Under the pieces are notes generated by a model, which saw only the letters and a list, made by a program, of their open reading frames with translations, did no database searches and was not told the DNA's origin. A stretch of DNA of 57,167 bases from Phycisphaerae bacterium (GTDB lineage Bacteria; Planctomycetota; Phycisphaerae; Tepidisphaerales; Tepidisphaeraceae): the NCBI GenBank assembly GCA_025936175.1, contig JAICTV010000007.1:1-57167 (forward strand), read 5' to 3'. Shown here piece by piece: positions 15,331-23,875 of this stretch. Numbering within the stretch: position 1 is the stretch's first letter; the number at the start of each line of letters is the position of its first letter. A program made the position numbers and the translations under genes.

Positions 15331-16503
15331 ATGAGAGCAAAAACGTCTTTCGTCGCGATCGCGGTCACGATCGTTGTCTCGCTTGCGCCCGTCGCCGCGC
15401 GCGCCGATGCGCCGTCAACGCGGCCGGCGTTCGCGCTCCGCGGCATCAAAGGGCTGTGGTGGGAGGGGCTCGATAAATATCGGCTCGCGCTGCCTTGGGT
15501 CGTGCAGCATCACATGAACTTCCTGATGCTCTGCTACAGCTCCTTTCCCGCGAGCGGAAAGGACTGGCGCGCCGATTACGCCGCCGACGAACTCGCCGGC
15601 TTCCACGAGCTTGGCGCCGAAGCGGAGTCGCTCGGCGTCGAGCTGTGTCTCTCGTTCAACCCCGGCATCTGGAGCAAGCCGCCGCTCACCTACGCGAGCG
15701 AGGACGATTATCAACTCGCGTGGAAGAAGGTGAAGACGATCCACGCGCTGGGCATCCACTCCTTCGCGCTCTGTCTCGACGACATCAACACCAAACTTCA
15801 GCCTGCGGACGATGATCGTTTTAAAACGCTGGAGGCGGCGCAGGTCTACTTCGTCAACCGTCTGTGGAACGACATGAAGATGCTCTCGCCGCGCCCGCGG
15901 CTGATCTTCTGCCCCAGCGCCTACACGACCGGCGAGGCGGAGAAGCACCTCGCGTACATAAAGCAGATCGCGGACCTCGATCATGACATCTTCGTTTTCT
16001 GGACGGGCCCGAGCGTCTGCTCGCCGACGATCACCAGGGCGGATGCGGAAAAGTTTGCCGCGTGGATCGGGCGCAAGCCGATCGTCTGGGACAATTATCC
16101 GGTGAACGACATGTTTCCCTGGCGGCCGCTGATGGCGCCGGTGAAGGGACGGGCCGCCGACCTCGGCGCAGCGGTCGAAGGTCTCATGGCCAATCCGATG
16201 AAGCAGTGGGAGCCATCAAAGATCCCGCTGGCGACGCTGGCGGCGTATCTGGACGATCCGGATCACTTTGATCCCGCGCGCGCTTTGAGCGCGGCGGTGA
16301 ATGAATATCCGCCGACGCAGCGCGATGCCGTTCGAACGCTGCTGACGGCATATGGCACGACTTTCCTCGGCGAAAAAGGCTATCCGCCCAAACCCGATGC
16401 CGCGGCGGCGAGAAGCGCGCAAGATGCGCTGCGGAACACGCCGGGACTGGAAAAACTCGCCGCCGACGTGCAGCCGACGATTGATGCGGATCTCGCGCGG
16501 TGA
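15331..16503 (+). CDS. GH84-like beta-N-acetylglucosaminidase, secreted
   Basis: GH84 enzymes remove beta-linked GlcNAc by substrate-assisted catalysis. The adjacent Asp pair D150-D151 (ALCLDDIN) matches their catalytic dyad. Other family-like blocks are RGIKGLWWEG (37-46), PSAYTTGEAEKHL, FVFWTGPSVCS and VWDNYPVND. The start at 15331 is chosen because a signal peptide follows directly (to about residue 25); an upstream in-frame ATG lies inside the palindrome. At 390 residues this is essentially the catalytic domain alone, ending in a helical segment. The convergent PhyH-like gene is separated only by a hairpin repeat. Confidence 0.8.
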   Translation: MRAKTSFVAIAVTIVVSLAPVAARADAPSTRPAFALRGIKGLWWEGLDKYRLALPWVVQHHMNFLMLCYSSFPASGKDWRADYAADELAGFHELGAEAESLGVELCLSFNPGIWSKPPLTYASEDDYQLAWKKVKTIHALGIHSFALCLDDINTKLQPADDDRFKTLEAAQVYFVNRLWNDMKMLSPRPRLIFCPSAYTTGEAEKHLAYIKQIADLDHDIFVFWTGPSVCSPTITRADAEKFAAWIGRKPIVWDNYPVNDMFPWRPLMAPVKGRAADLGAAVEGLMANPMKQWEPSKIPLATLAAYLDDPDHFDPARALSAAVNEYPPTQRDAVRTLLTAYGTTFLGEKGYPPKPDAAAARSAQDALRNTPGLEKLAADVQPTIDADLAR

Positions 16504-16512
16504 CGACCATAT

Positions 16513-16591
16513 CGTGGCTCGGGCGCCTCGCCCGAGCATTTGTGGCATGAGCCGCTCCGCTCGAGCGCTCGGGCGAGACGCCCAAGCCACG
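16513..16591. repeat. Long hairpin repeat, family A copy 2
   Basis: Arms of 24 nt (16513-16536 and 16568-16591) differ at two positions, both compatible with G-U pairs in one orientation. It fills the whole space between two convergent genes, where a bidirectional terminator would be expected. The right arm is identical to that of the copy at 61-84. Confidence 0.85.
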
Positions 16592-16592
16592 T

Positions 16593-17369
16593 TTAGAGGT
16601 TGTAGTGCGACTTCGTCGAGATTTCCGCGATCGCATCCCCCGCGCGCTGGTAGCGGTTGTCGGTCGAGATTCGCAGGCGATCCCGCGTGAGGTTCGGCAG
16701 CGCCTTGTGAATCGTGAAGGAGTGGAAGACGAGGAAATCGCCCACGCCAAAGTCGGCGGTCAGCCACTGGTCCTGCGACGCCGCGGGAATCTGATCGTCC
16801 TGCAGCCCATGTCCGGCGTACTTCTTCTCCGCCTGGAAGCGGTGCTCGATGAACCCGTTCTTCTGACTGCGCGGCAGCAGCGCTAACCCACCGAGCTCGC
16901 GCGGGCACTCCCCCAGCGGCTGCCAGATGGTGTAAGTGTCGGGTGCGCCGCGGATGTACCAGTGGTCCTGATGCGCCGCCGTCGTCTGTTGCACGTTATT
17001 CGGAAACGTGATCCGGCCGATTCGCAGCCGGTGGAGCATGGCTTCGCCGCCGATGATGTTCCCGATCAGCTTCATGAACACCCGATCCTCCGGCACCGCG
17101 AGGAACGACGGCAGCTTGATCACCTTCTGATACACCGCCATGTACTCGCGATCGCCCTCGGTGAACGGGCCGACACCGGTCCAGCGCCCGTCGCCATCGC
17201 ACCAGCGGGCTTCTCTGCAAAGCGCGATGACGTCGCGCCGCGCGGCGAGCAATTTCTCCTTGGGTCCGATGCCGCGGAAGAAGAGGTAACCTTCATCCCG
17301 CATTCGACTGCGCAGGGCGGGCGGGTCATCGAGAAGCGGATTTGATTCGACGAACTCGTCGGACGGCAT
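16593..17369 (-). CDS. Phytanoyl-CoA dioxygenase (PhyH) family protein
   Basis: An Fe(II)/2-oxoglutarate oxygenase by motif: the HxD pair H133-Q-D135 (AAHQDHWYIRG), distal H221 (FTIHKALPN) and the 2-oxoglutarate arginine candidates R231 or R233 (RDRLRIS). Start at ATG 17369 is preferred over an in-frame start 105 bp upstream because that would lie inside the preceding gene. The 258-residue cytoplasmic protein follows the small Cys-rich gene after 11 bp, so they are probably one operon. Substrates in this family vary widely and cannot be predicted here. Confidence 0.82.
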   Translation of the reverse strand: MPSDEFVESNPLLDDPPALRSRMRDEGYLFFRGIGPKEKLLAARRDVIALCREARWCDGDGRWTGVGPFTEGDREYMAVYQKVIKLPSFLAVPEDRVFMKLIGNIIGGEAMLHRLRIGRITFPNNVQQTTAAHQDHWYIRGAPDTYTIWQPLGECPRELGGLALLPRSQKNGFIEHRFQAEKKYAGHGLQDDQIPAASQDQWLTADFGVGDFLVFHSFTIHKALPNLTRDRLRISTDNRYQRAGDAIAEISTKSHYNL

Positions 17370-17380
17370 GGGGGCGCATT

Positions 17381-17767
17381 CTAGCGGGCGATTTCGCGGA
17401 GCAACTCCAGGAACGGCGTGCCCTGCGTTTGCAAGTGTGCCTCCAGCTTGGCGCTGCAATCGCAATCGCCGCACGCCCAGGGCTCGGATCCGTTGAGATC
17501 ACGACATCGATCGCGTTGATGCGCATCCTGCACGCGCACGAGCTCGAAGAATTCCTCCCAGTACGCCCGCTCTTCCGCCAGCGGTGTGTCGCAGAAGCAC
17601 ACTTCCACCCAGCGGACTTTGCCGTCGCCGCGGATGCGGGCGGACTGCATGTCGCGGAGGTATTCGCCGCCCGCGACCGATCCGCGCCCGAGCGTACGGT
17701 TCTCGATCGCACGGAGCAGCGCCTTCTCACGGCCGGCCTTCACGCGCGCGGTAACGACATAACGCAC
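17381..17767 (-). CDS. Small Cys-rich protein of unknown function
   Basis: A 128-residue soluble protein that I do not recognise. The first 55 residues resemble a ferredoxin-like alpha/beta fold (RYVVTARVKAGREKALLRAI). Cysteines cluster at C57, C59, C88, C99, C102 and C104 (CFCD and CGDCDC), suggesting a metal site. It is the first gene of a probable two-gene operon with the PhyH-family oxygenase and starts 25 bp from the divergent cellulase-like gene. Confidence 0.7.
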   Translation of the reverse strand: MRYVVTARVKAGREKALLRAIENRTLGRGSVAGGEYLRDMQSARIRGDGKVRWVEVCFCDTPLAEERAYWEEFFELVRVQDAHQRDRCRDLNGSEPWACGDCDCSAKLEAHLQTQGTPFLELLREIAR

Positions 17768-17792
17768 GACCGATCATAGGCGTATAAGAAGC

Positions 17793-18815
17793 ATGGCGAA
17801 CCGATTACCCGTCGAAGTCGTCGGCGTGTCGCACGTCGCGGGCAAGTACAACTTCACCGAGGCCGATTTCCTCAACGAAGGCGCCGAGGCCCTGCACGAG
17901 CTGGGCTGCCAGATCATCAAGGTCTGGTTTACCAACCTGGCCCGCTCGTACCCGTTCAACTCGCACTGGCCCGCGTGCAAGACGCTGGTGGAGACCGCGA
18001 AGGTTTCATATTTTCAGACCCTCTTCGACAAGCCGTTTGACACGATCCTGCTGGAGACGTTCGCGCCGTCGCGCAAGGACGATTACTGGCTCGCGGGCAT
18101 GAGCGCTGACGACGTGAAGCGCGAGCGGGACGAGATGCAGGCATTCGCGACGCACCTGTTCGACGCGTACAAGCAGTCCGGCAAGACGTTCGTCATCCAG
18201 AACTGGGAAGGCGACTGGGCGCTGCGCGGCGGAGCGCCGGGGAATGATCCCAAGCCACAATCCGTCAAAGGCATGATCGATTGGCTCAACGCCCGGCAGG
18301 AGGGCGTCGATGCGGCGCGCAAATCGTCGACCGACGCGGGCGTGCGCGTGCTCCATGCGGCGGAGGTCAATCATCTCGATCGCGCGATGAAGAAGCAGGG
18401 CGCCACGGTGACCAACGACGTCCTCCCGCAGACCCATTGCGATCTCTACTCCTATTCCGCGTGGGACCTGCCGACGCACGAGCCGGAGAAGTTCCGCGCA
18501 GCGCTCGATTACCTCGCTTCGAAGGCGCCCGGCGGCAAAGAAAAAATCTATGTCGGCGAATACGGCGCGCCGGAGAATGTCGTCGGCGGCGCGGACGAGC
18601 AGGACCGCCGCGTCCGCAGCGCGACGCAGACGGCGATCGACTGGGGCGCGAAGTACATCGTCTACTGGCAACTCTACTGCAACGAGCCGAAGGACGCCGC
18701 GAAGATCACGGCTCGGCCGAAGAAAGAGGACATGCGCGGCTTCTGGCTCGTTCGTCCGGACGGATCACGGCCGCCCGCGACCGATTACTTCATCGAGTTG
18801 TGGAATCGCAGATGA
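17793..18815 (+). CDS. Cellulase-like TIM-barrel protein, no signal peptide
   Basis: A 340-residue protein with the feel of a clan GH-A glycosidase: FVIQNWEGDWALRG with E139, HAAEVNH, and VGEYGAPENVVGG, where a glutamate near a strand end could be the nucleophile. The end (GFWLVRPDGS then ATDYFIELW) fits a closing barrel helix. Unlike its neighbours it lacks a signal peptide, so it is probably cytoplasmic or has a mis-assigned start. The propeller gene follows 25 bp downstream on the same strand. The exact family is not recognised. Confidence 0.6.
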   Translation: MANRLPVEVVGVSHVAGKYNFTEADFLNEGAEALHELGCQIIKVWFTNLARSYPFNSHWPACKTLVETAKVSYFQTLFDKPFDTILLETFAPSRKDDYWLAGMSADDVKRERDEMQAFATHLFDAYKQSGKTFVIQNWEGDWALRGGAPGNDPKPQSVKGMIDWLNARQEGVDAARKSSTDAGVRVLHAAEVNHLDRAMKKQGATVTNDVLPQTHCDLYSYSAWDLPTHEPEKFRAALDYLASKAPGGKEKIYVGEYGAPENVVGGADEQDRRVRSATQTAIDWGAKYIVYWQLYCNEPKDAAKITARPKKEDMRGFWLVRPDGSRPPATDYFIELWNRR

Positions 18816-18840
18816 AGCTGTGGCGTGAAGCGGGTGAGCG

Positions 18841-20082
18841 ATGACGGTGACACGTTTTATGCGGACAATGATTGTCATTGGCATGCTCGCGACGCTGGCG
18901 CGGGCGGGACTGTCGGTTGATGATGTCGGCCGGGCGGACGATCCCGCCACCATCGAGGTCCGCGGCGTCGCCGCCGGCGCGTTCGATCCGTCGATCTGGC
19001 TGTCCGGAAAACTCCACTTCGTGCGCGGCGCACGCTCGCCGCTGCTCGAGCCGCGCGAAGGAAAGTTCCGCAACATCTACGCTCCGTCGGTGGTGCAAAC
19101 GGAAGGCGGGTGGGCGATCTTCTACGGCGGATGGGACGGGACGCCGAGCGGAAACGACCGCATCTACCGTGCCCGTACCGCCGACTTCCTCTCCTTCTCC
19201 GACCGACAGACCGTCATCGAGCACGGCGTTTTCCAGCACGTCTGCAACGTCAACGTGACGCGCGATGAGAGTGGCGGATGGGCGATGATGTGCACTGCTT
19301 ATCCCGACGCCAACGGTCGAAACAAGCCGATCACCTTCTTCTCCCGCGACGGCGAGCGGTGGAGCGGAAGCGAATCGCCGCATCGTGCGACCGGGGACGA
19401 AATCGTCGCGATCGAGGGCTACGACCGCTACGTCGACGCCGACATCAACGGCATGAACGTACTCCTCCGCGACGGCGGGAAGTGGCGGATGTACTTCGGT
19501 GACTTTGGCAACTTCCGCAAAACCTTCCGCGCCGGCAGCGACGACGGGCGGCGGTTCGTCCTCGACGGCAAGGTGCTCGACGGCAACTTCGCGATCAACG
19601 ACGTGAAAAAGTTCCGCGTCGGCGACGAATCCTGGTATCTCGCCGGCCTGCACATGAATACCGACCGGTCGTTCTATTCGATCGCGCGCCGCGCCGGCGC
19701 CAGCTTTCCGCCGCCGAGGACACTGCTCGAGCACGCCGGCGATGCCGACCGGTACATCGTCGCCGTCGGCTTCGTGGTCGCAGGTGATCAAGAGCAACCC
19801 GGCCGGCGGCTGCTGGGCGTGCTGTATGGCGCGGGCGCCACGCCGACGCTGGACCGAAACCGCATCTTCGCCGCCTGGCTGCAGAAAAAAGTGATCGTCG
19901 AATCGGCCGGTGAACGGCTCGAATTTGATCGCGCGCTCGGACCCGATCGTCAGGTCCTGCGTCGTGATCGGTCGCTCGCCGGAACGATCAAGCTGATCGC
20001 CGAAGATGGCCAAACCGTTATCGGCTCGGCGACGATTGCGATGAAGTCGGGCCGCGCGTACGCGCTGCATCCGGCGCCGTGA
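18841..20082 (+). CDS. Secreted five-bladed beta-propeller, GH43/GH130-like
   Basis: A 413-residue exported protein; the signal peptide (MRTMIVIGMLATLARA) begins at the second Met, so 18859 is an alternative start. Propeller-style repeats are visible: NIYAPSVVQTEGGWAIFYGG, DRIYRARTADFLSFSD, ITFFSRDGERWSG and WRMYFGD. These resemble the glycosidase propellers of GH32, GH43 or GH130, but I cannot place the catalytic acids confidently. The last 65 bp overlap the convergent CBM9-like gene on the other strand. It follows the cellulase-like gene closely and may be co-transcribed. Confidence 0.6.
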   Translation: MTVTRFMRTMIVIGMLATLARAGLSVDDVGRADDPATIEVRGVAAGAFDPSIWLSGKLHFVRGARSPLLEPREGKFRNIYAPSVVQTEGGWAIFYGGWDGTPSGNDRIYRARTADFLSFSDRQTVIEHGVFQHVCNVNVTRDESGGWAMMCTAYPDANGRNKPITFFSRDGERWSGSESPHRATGDEIVAIEGYDRYVDADINGMNVLLRDGGKWRMYFGDFGNFRKTFRAGSDDGRRFVLDGKVLDGNFAINDVKKFRVGDESWYLAGLHMNTDRSFYSIARRAGASFPPPRTLLEHAGDADRYIVAVGFVVAGDQEQPGRRLLGVLYGAGATPTLDRNRIFAAWLQKKVIVESAGERLEFDRALGPDRQVLRRDRSLAGTIKLIAEDGQTVIGSATIAMKSGRAYALHPAP

Positions 20083-20791
20083 CGAACTCGACGACGCCCC
20101 AGCCGCCCGGCACGTGAAGGTTGGATTCGCCCGTCGGCGACCACGCCGTGTACTGCGCCCGCCGATCGTCTGACCGGTGCTCGACCCGCGCCAGCTCCAC
20201 TCGCCATTTTGATCCCGCTCCCGGCGGCGGCGTCAGCTTCGACAGCCCGCTCCACGGGATCGCCACTTCGATCGTCCACGCGCGGTCCACATCGTCCGAA
20301 GCGTTCAACGTCCCGTCGATCTGCACGGCGGACTTCATCCCTTCGCACGTCCAGGCGATGTCGGGCTTGCCGCCTTGCTTGTACGGCTTGTCCATCAGCA
20401 GATCGAACGTGGTGTTGAGCGCGTTGAACTCCAGCTCCACATAATCCTTCGCGTCGCCGTCGGGATCGACGAAGATTTCGAAGGCGTTTTCCTGGAACAA
20501 CGTCGAATCGTGATCGTGCATCTCCGCCCGCACGTCCGTCTCGCTCAGCTCCGCCGCGACGTACAGACATTGATCGTCCCAAAGCATCTTCGTCCGCGTG
20601 CGCAGCGGCGGCGGGGGGCGGTCGCGGCGGATGAGATAGTCGAAATCCTCCGTCCACGGCGCGTTCTGCCACGCCGGATCATCCAGTTTGCCGTCAACCG
20701 TGACCGCCGATTGCGTCTTGGTGCAAAGATAACGCGGGGGCGAAGGGGGCGCGGTTGCAGCAAGCGCGATGAGAAAGAGCAACGCGATCAT
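20018..20791 (-). CDS. Secreted carbohydrate-binding family 9-like protein
   Basis: A 257-residue exported protein with a family-9-like carbohydrate-binding fold: AVTVDGKLDDPAWQNAPW (about 26-43), then TKMLWDDQCLYVAAEL, FQENAFEIFVDPDGD and TIEVAIPWSGL, all typical. ATG at 20791 is chosen because a signal peptide (MIALLFLIALAAT) follows; the long open frame upstream belongs to the divergent gene. It starts 37 bp from the heparinase-like gene. The 3' end overlaps the convergent propeller gene by 65 bp. Likely role: binding a glycan at the cell surface or outside. Confidence 0.78.
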   Translation of the reverse strand: MIALLFLIALAATAPPSPPRYLCTKTQSAVTVDGKLDDPAWQNAPWTEDFDYLIRRDRPPPPLRTRTKMLWDDQCLYVAAELSETDVRAEMHDHDSTLFQENAFEIFVDPDGDAKDYVELEFNALNTTFDLLMDKPYKQGGKPDIAWTCEGMKSAVQIDGTLNASDDVDRAWTIEVAIPWSGLSKLTPPPGAGSKWRVELARVEHRSDDRRAQYTAWSPTGESNLHVPGGWGVVEFVTAPDAARTRGPTSSQSSPSR

Positions 20792-20828
20792 GCGATGGCG
20801 CGTACTATACCCGCTGGCCCCACGATCC

Positions 20829-23800
20829 ATGAAATCGATCTCCCGCATCGCGATCATCCTGTCGTCGCTGCTTCCGCTTGTCGCTTCCGCCGCGCCGGCG
20901 ACGCTCCCCGTTCGCACGCCCAAGTACGCGCCGAAAACCAAGCGCACACTCCACAGCGATGAGCAGATCGCGCTGGCGCGCCGGAACGTCGCGAAGTATC
21001 CCGCCGCCAGAGCCATCGCCGACGCCACCATCAAGTCCGCCGACAAATGGGTCGATTGGAAGGACGACGACCTGACCTTCCTCCTCACGCCGCCCGATGT
21101 GCCGCGCGCCTTCGCCGTTTCCGCGTCCGGCTGCCCCGTCTGCGGAAAGAAGATCAAGGAGAAGGGCGGCGACTACGCCTGGATCATCGACCCGAAGCAG
21201 CCGTACAAGGTCAAGTGCCCGATCGACGGCACCGTCTTCCCGAGCAACGATTACCAGTCCTACTACCGCAGCGGCTTCACGGAGAAGAAGAACTGGGACG
21301 GCAAATACGTCGACGACGGCTGGGGCTGGGCCGATCCGAAAACCGGCGAGAAGTTCTGGTTCGTCGCCTACTACAACCACTGGATCTGGCACAAGTATCT
21401 CGTGCCCGGCCTGGGGGACCTTGCCGACGCATACCTGCTCACCGGCGACAAGAAGTATGCGCACAAGGCCGCCGTGATGCTCCATCGCATCGCCGAGGTC
21501 TATCCCGGCATGGATCACGCGAAGCAATCGCGCTACGGGCAGATGATGGCCGCGCGCGGCGCGGACTATCCCGGCAAGGTCGTCAACGCGATCTGGGAAA
21601 CGGGGCTCGCCCAGCATGTCTGCGACGCCTACGACGCGGTGTGGGAAACAATCGACGGCGACGAGGAATTGCAGCGCGAGACGCACCAGACGGGAGCGCA
21701 GATCCGCTGCGTCATCGAAGCGAATTTCCTCGAAAATGCGATCGACGCGTATTTCTCCGGAAAAATCCGCGGGAACTTCGGCATGCATCAGGGCTGCCTC
21801 GTCCACCTCGCGCTCGTGCGCCAGACCGGCGAGAACGACAAGTGGTTCGACGGCTTGATGAACGCCAGCTCGAGCGATCACGCGATGCTCGGCCTGAACT
21901 TCGCGCTATACGACCTGGTCTATCGCGACGGCGTGCCGAGCGAAACGTCACCGGGCTACAACTTCCTCTGGGTCAACAAGATCGCCGCCTACGGCGATCA
22001 GCTCCAGCACGCCGGCCGCGACGTCTTCGGGATTCCCAAGACCAAACGGCTCTTCGACGCCGTGCTCGATCAGGTCAACGTCGGTAAATTCACACCGGAT
22101 TTGGGCGACGCGGGCGGCGTGTACGGATACCTCGAAGGCAAGGACGCGAACACGTTTCAGACCGCATATCGCTATTACAAGGATCCGCGCTACGCCGCCT
22201 GGCTCGCCAGACTCGGCGCGACGGGCGACAACACGTTCAAGACCTTCGAATCGCTGTTCTCGTCTCCGATCGACGCGCCGGCCGAGGTGAAACTGCCGCC
22301 CGCGAAGTCGCGCCTTCAGGACGGCGCCGGCCTGGCCATCTTGAACAACCCATCCGACACCGTTTCACTCTCCCTCGAGTACGGCCAACACCACGGCCAC
22401 GGCCACTACGACCGACTCGGCTTCGAGCTTTTCGCCAACGACCAGCCCATCATGCCGGATCTTGGATACCCCGACGCGATGAACGATTTCGTCCCCGGCA
22501 TCTACACCTGGTCGAAGAACACGATCTCGCACAACACGGTCGTCGTCGATGGCCAGCGGCAGCAGGGCGTCGGCCCGGGCGAAGTCAAATTCTTCGCCGA
22601 CTCACCCTTGGCGCGCGTGATCGATGTCGATGCCACCGACACCTATCCTCAGTGCAGCGTCTACCGCCGCGCGATCATCCAGGTCGATGTGGACGAAAGC
22701 CGCAGCTACTTCGTGGACATCTTCACCGTCGCCGGCGGGCAGCAGCACGACTACAGCCTCCACGGCCCGCCGGGCGAGTTCGAAATGATCGGCGGAAATT
22801 GGAGCGAGCCGGCGAAGGGCACGCTCGCCGGCGAAGACGTGCCGCTCGGGCGGATCTACGACGACCCGAAGATGGCCGCGAAGGACTACCAGGGCGGCTT
22901 CAGCCAATATGCCGGCTCGGGTTTCCAGCACCTGTTCAACGTGCGCACGCAGCAGGAGGGCGGCTGGGTCGCGCAGTTCAAGCACGAGAAGGACCTGCAC
23001 GCGATGCTCCGAATCCGCGTGCTCGATCAGCCGGCGCAACAGGTGATGCTGTGCGATGCGCATGTCTCGCCCGGGCGCTATCCGCAGGTGCTCAAGTACC
23101 TGATCGCGCGCCGGAAGGGCGATGACCTGAAGAGCCGGTTCGTCTCCGTCATCGAGCCGTTCAAGGACAAGCCGTTCATCACCTCGCTGAAGCGATTGAA
23201 GACCGATCATGACGACGACATCGTCAAGCTGGAAATCCAGCGCGGCAAAGAAATCGACACGATCACGTACAATCCGACACACTGGATCCTTCCGACGCCA
23301 TTCGGCGCGTGGAAGCCAGATGTCGTCGTCACGCGCGTGCCCACCGGCCGCAACAACTTCTTCGCCCTCAGCACGACCGATCCCGACCGCAGCATCACCG
23401 GCGAAGTGAAGGAAGCGCTGCCGATGACCGGCATCGTGCGGGTCGAGCTGCCGACGGCAGTGCGTTCGTCGGCCAGCGACACGCTCGTCGGCCGCGTTAT
23501 CCACTTCAGCAACGCTCGTCATCGCACCGCGCACACGATCGCGACGGCGAAGATCGAGGCGAATAACCTGGTCCTTACTCTCGACGACGATATTCTCGTC
23601 GGTGTCGCGAAGCTCGACAAAGTCGAGGTTCAGCAACTGCACACCTCCACCGCGCTCCCGCTGTACCCCTCCTATCGGGGCACGACGCTGACTGACGAGC
23701 TGTTCCACGCGAGTCTTCTCGTCGATCACGTCGATCACGATGGCAACATCAAGCTGCTCAAGAAGTTGCCGGATGATCATTCGATCAAGGCGGGCGACCG

Positions 23801-23864
23801 CGTCTGGCTGATGGACGTTGGCGTCGGCGACCGCGCGGAGATACCTTTTATTATGTCGAACTAG
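20829..23864 (+). CDS. Heparinase II/III-like polysaccharide lyase, secreted
   Basis: A 1011-residue exported protein; ATG 20829 is preferred because a signal peptide (MKSISRIAIILSSLLPLVAS) follows. A Cys-containing insert near residues 100-133 (SGCPVCGKK and VKCPIDGT) looks like a zinc knuckle. The middle is an alpha/alpha-toroid, with blocks such as GNFGMHQG and GVPSETSPGYNF. QHHGHGHYDRLGFELFAND (about 518-536) is the hallmark start of the heparinase II/III beta-sandwich, followed by SHNTVVVDGQ and FVDIFTVAGGQQHDYSLHG. Such lyases cleave uronic-acid polysaccharides by beta-elimination; substrate unknown. The aminotransferase gene follows after 11 bp. Confidence 0.85.
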   Translation: MKSISRIAIILSSLLPLVASAAPATLPVRTPKYAPKTKRTLHSDEQIALARRNVAKYPAARAIADATIKSADKWVDWKDDDLTFLLTPPDVPRAFAVSASGCPVCGKKIKEKGGDYAWIIDPKQPYKVKCPIDGTVFPSNDYQSYYRSGFTEKKNWDGKYVDDGWGWADPKTGEKFWFVAYYNHWIWHKYLVPGLGDLADAYLLTGDKKYAHKAAVMLHRIAEVYPGMDHAKQSRYGQMMAARGADYPGKVVNAIWETGLAQHVCDAYDAVWETIDGDEELQRETHQTGAQIRCVIEANFLENAIDAYFSGKIRGNFGMHQGCLVHLALVRQTGENDKWFDGLMNASSSDHAMLGLNFALYDLVYRDGVPSETSPGYNFLWVNKIAAYGDQLQHAGRDVFGIPKTKRLFDAVLDQVNVGKFTPDLGDAGGVYGYLEGKDANTFQTAYRYYKDPRYAAWLARLGATGDNTFKTFESLFSSPIDAPAEVKLPPAKSRLQDGAGLAILNNPSDTVSLSLEYGQHHGHGHYDRLGFELFANDQPIMPDLGYPDAMNDFVPGIYTWSKNTISHNTVVVDGQRQQGVGPGEVKFFADSPLARVIDVDATDTYPQCSVYRRAIIQVDVDESRSYFVDIFTVAGGQQHDYSLHGPPGEFEMIGGNWSEPAKGTLAGEDVPLGRIYDDPKMAAKDYQGGFSQYAGSGFQHLFNVRTQQEGGWVAQFKHEKDLHAMLRIRVLDQPAQQVMLCDAHVSPGRYPQVLKYLIARRKGDDLKSRFVSVIEPFKDKPFITSLKRLKTDHDDDIVKLEIQRGKEIDTITYNPTHWILPTPFGAWKPDVVVTRVPTGRNNFFALSTTDPDRSITGEVKEALPMTGIVRVELPTAVRSSASDTLVGRVIHFSNARHRTAHTIATAKIEANNLVLTLDDDILVGVAKLDKVEVQQLHTSTALPLYPSYRGTTLTDELFHASLLVDHVDHDGNIKLLKKLPDDHSIKAGDRVWLMDVGVGDRAEIPFIMSN

Positions 23865-23875
23865 AGGTCCTCGCC

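Noticed and set aside
16513-16591. Classical Rho-independent terminator
   Set aside because: The stem is strong but far too long and no T-tract follows; kept as a repeat with possible terminator function.
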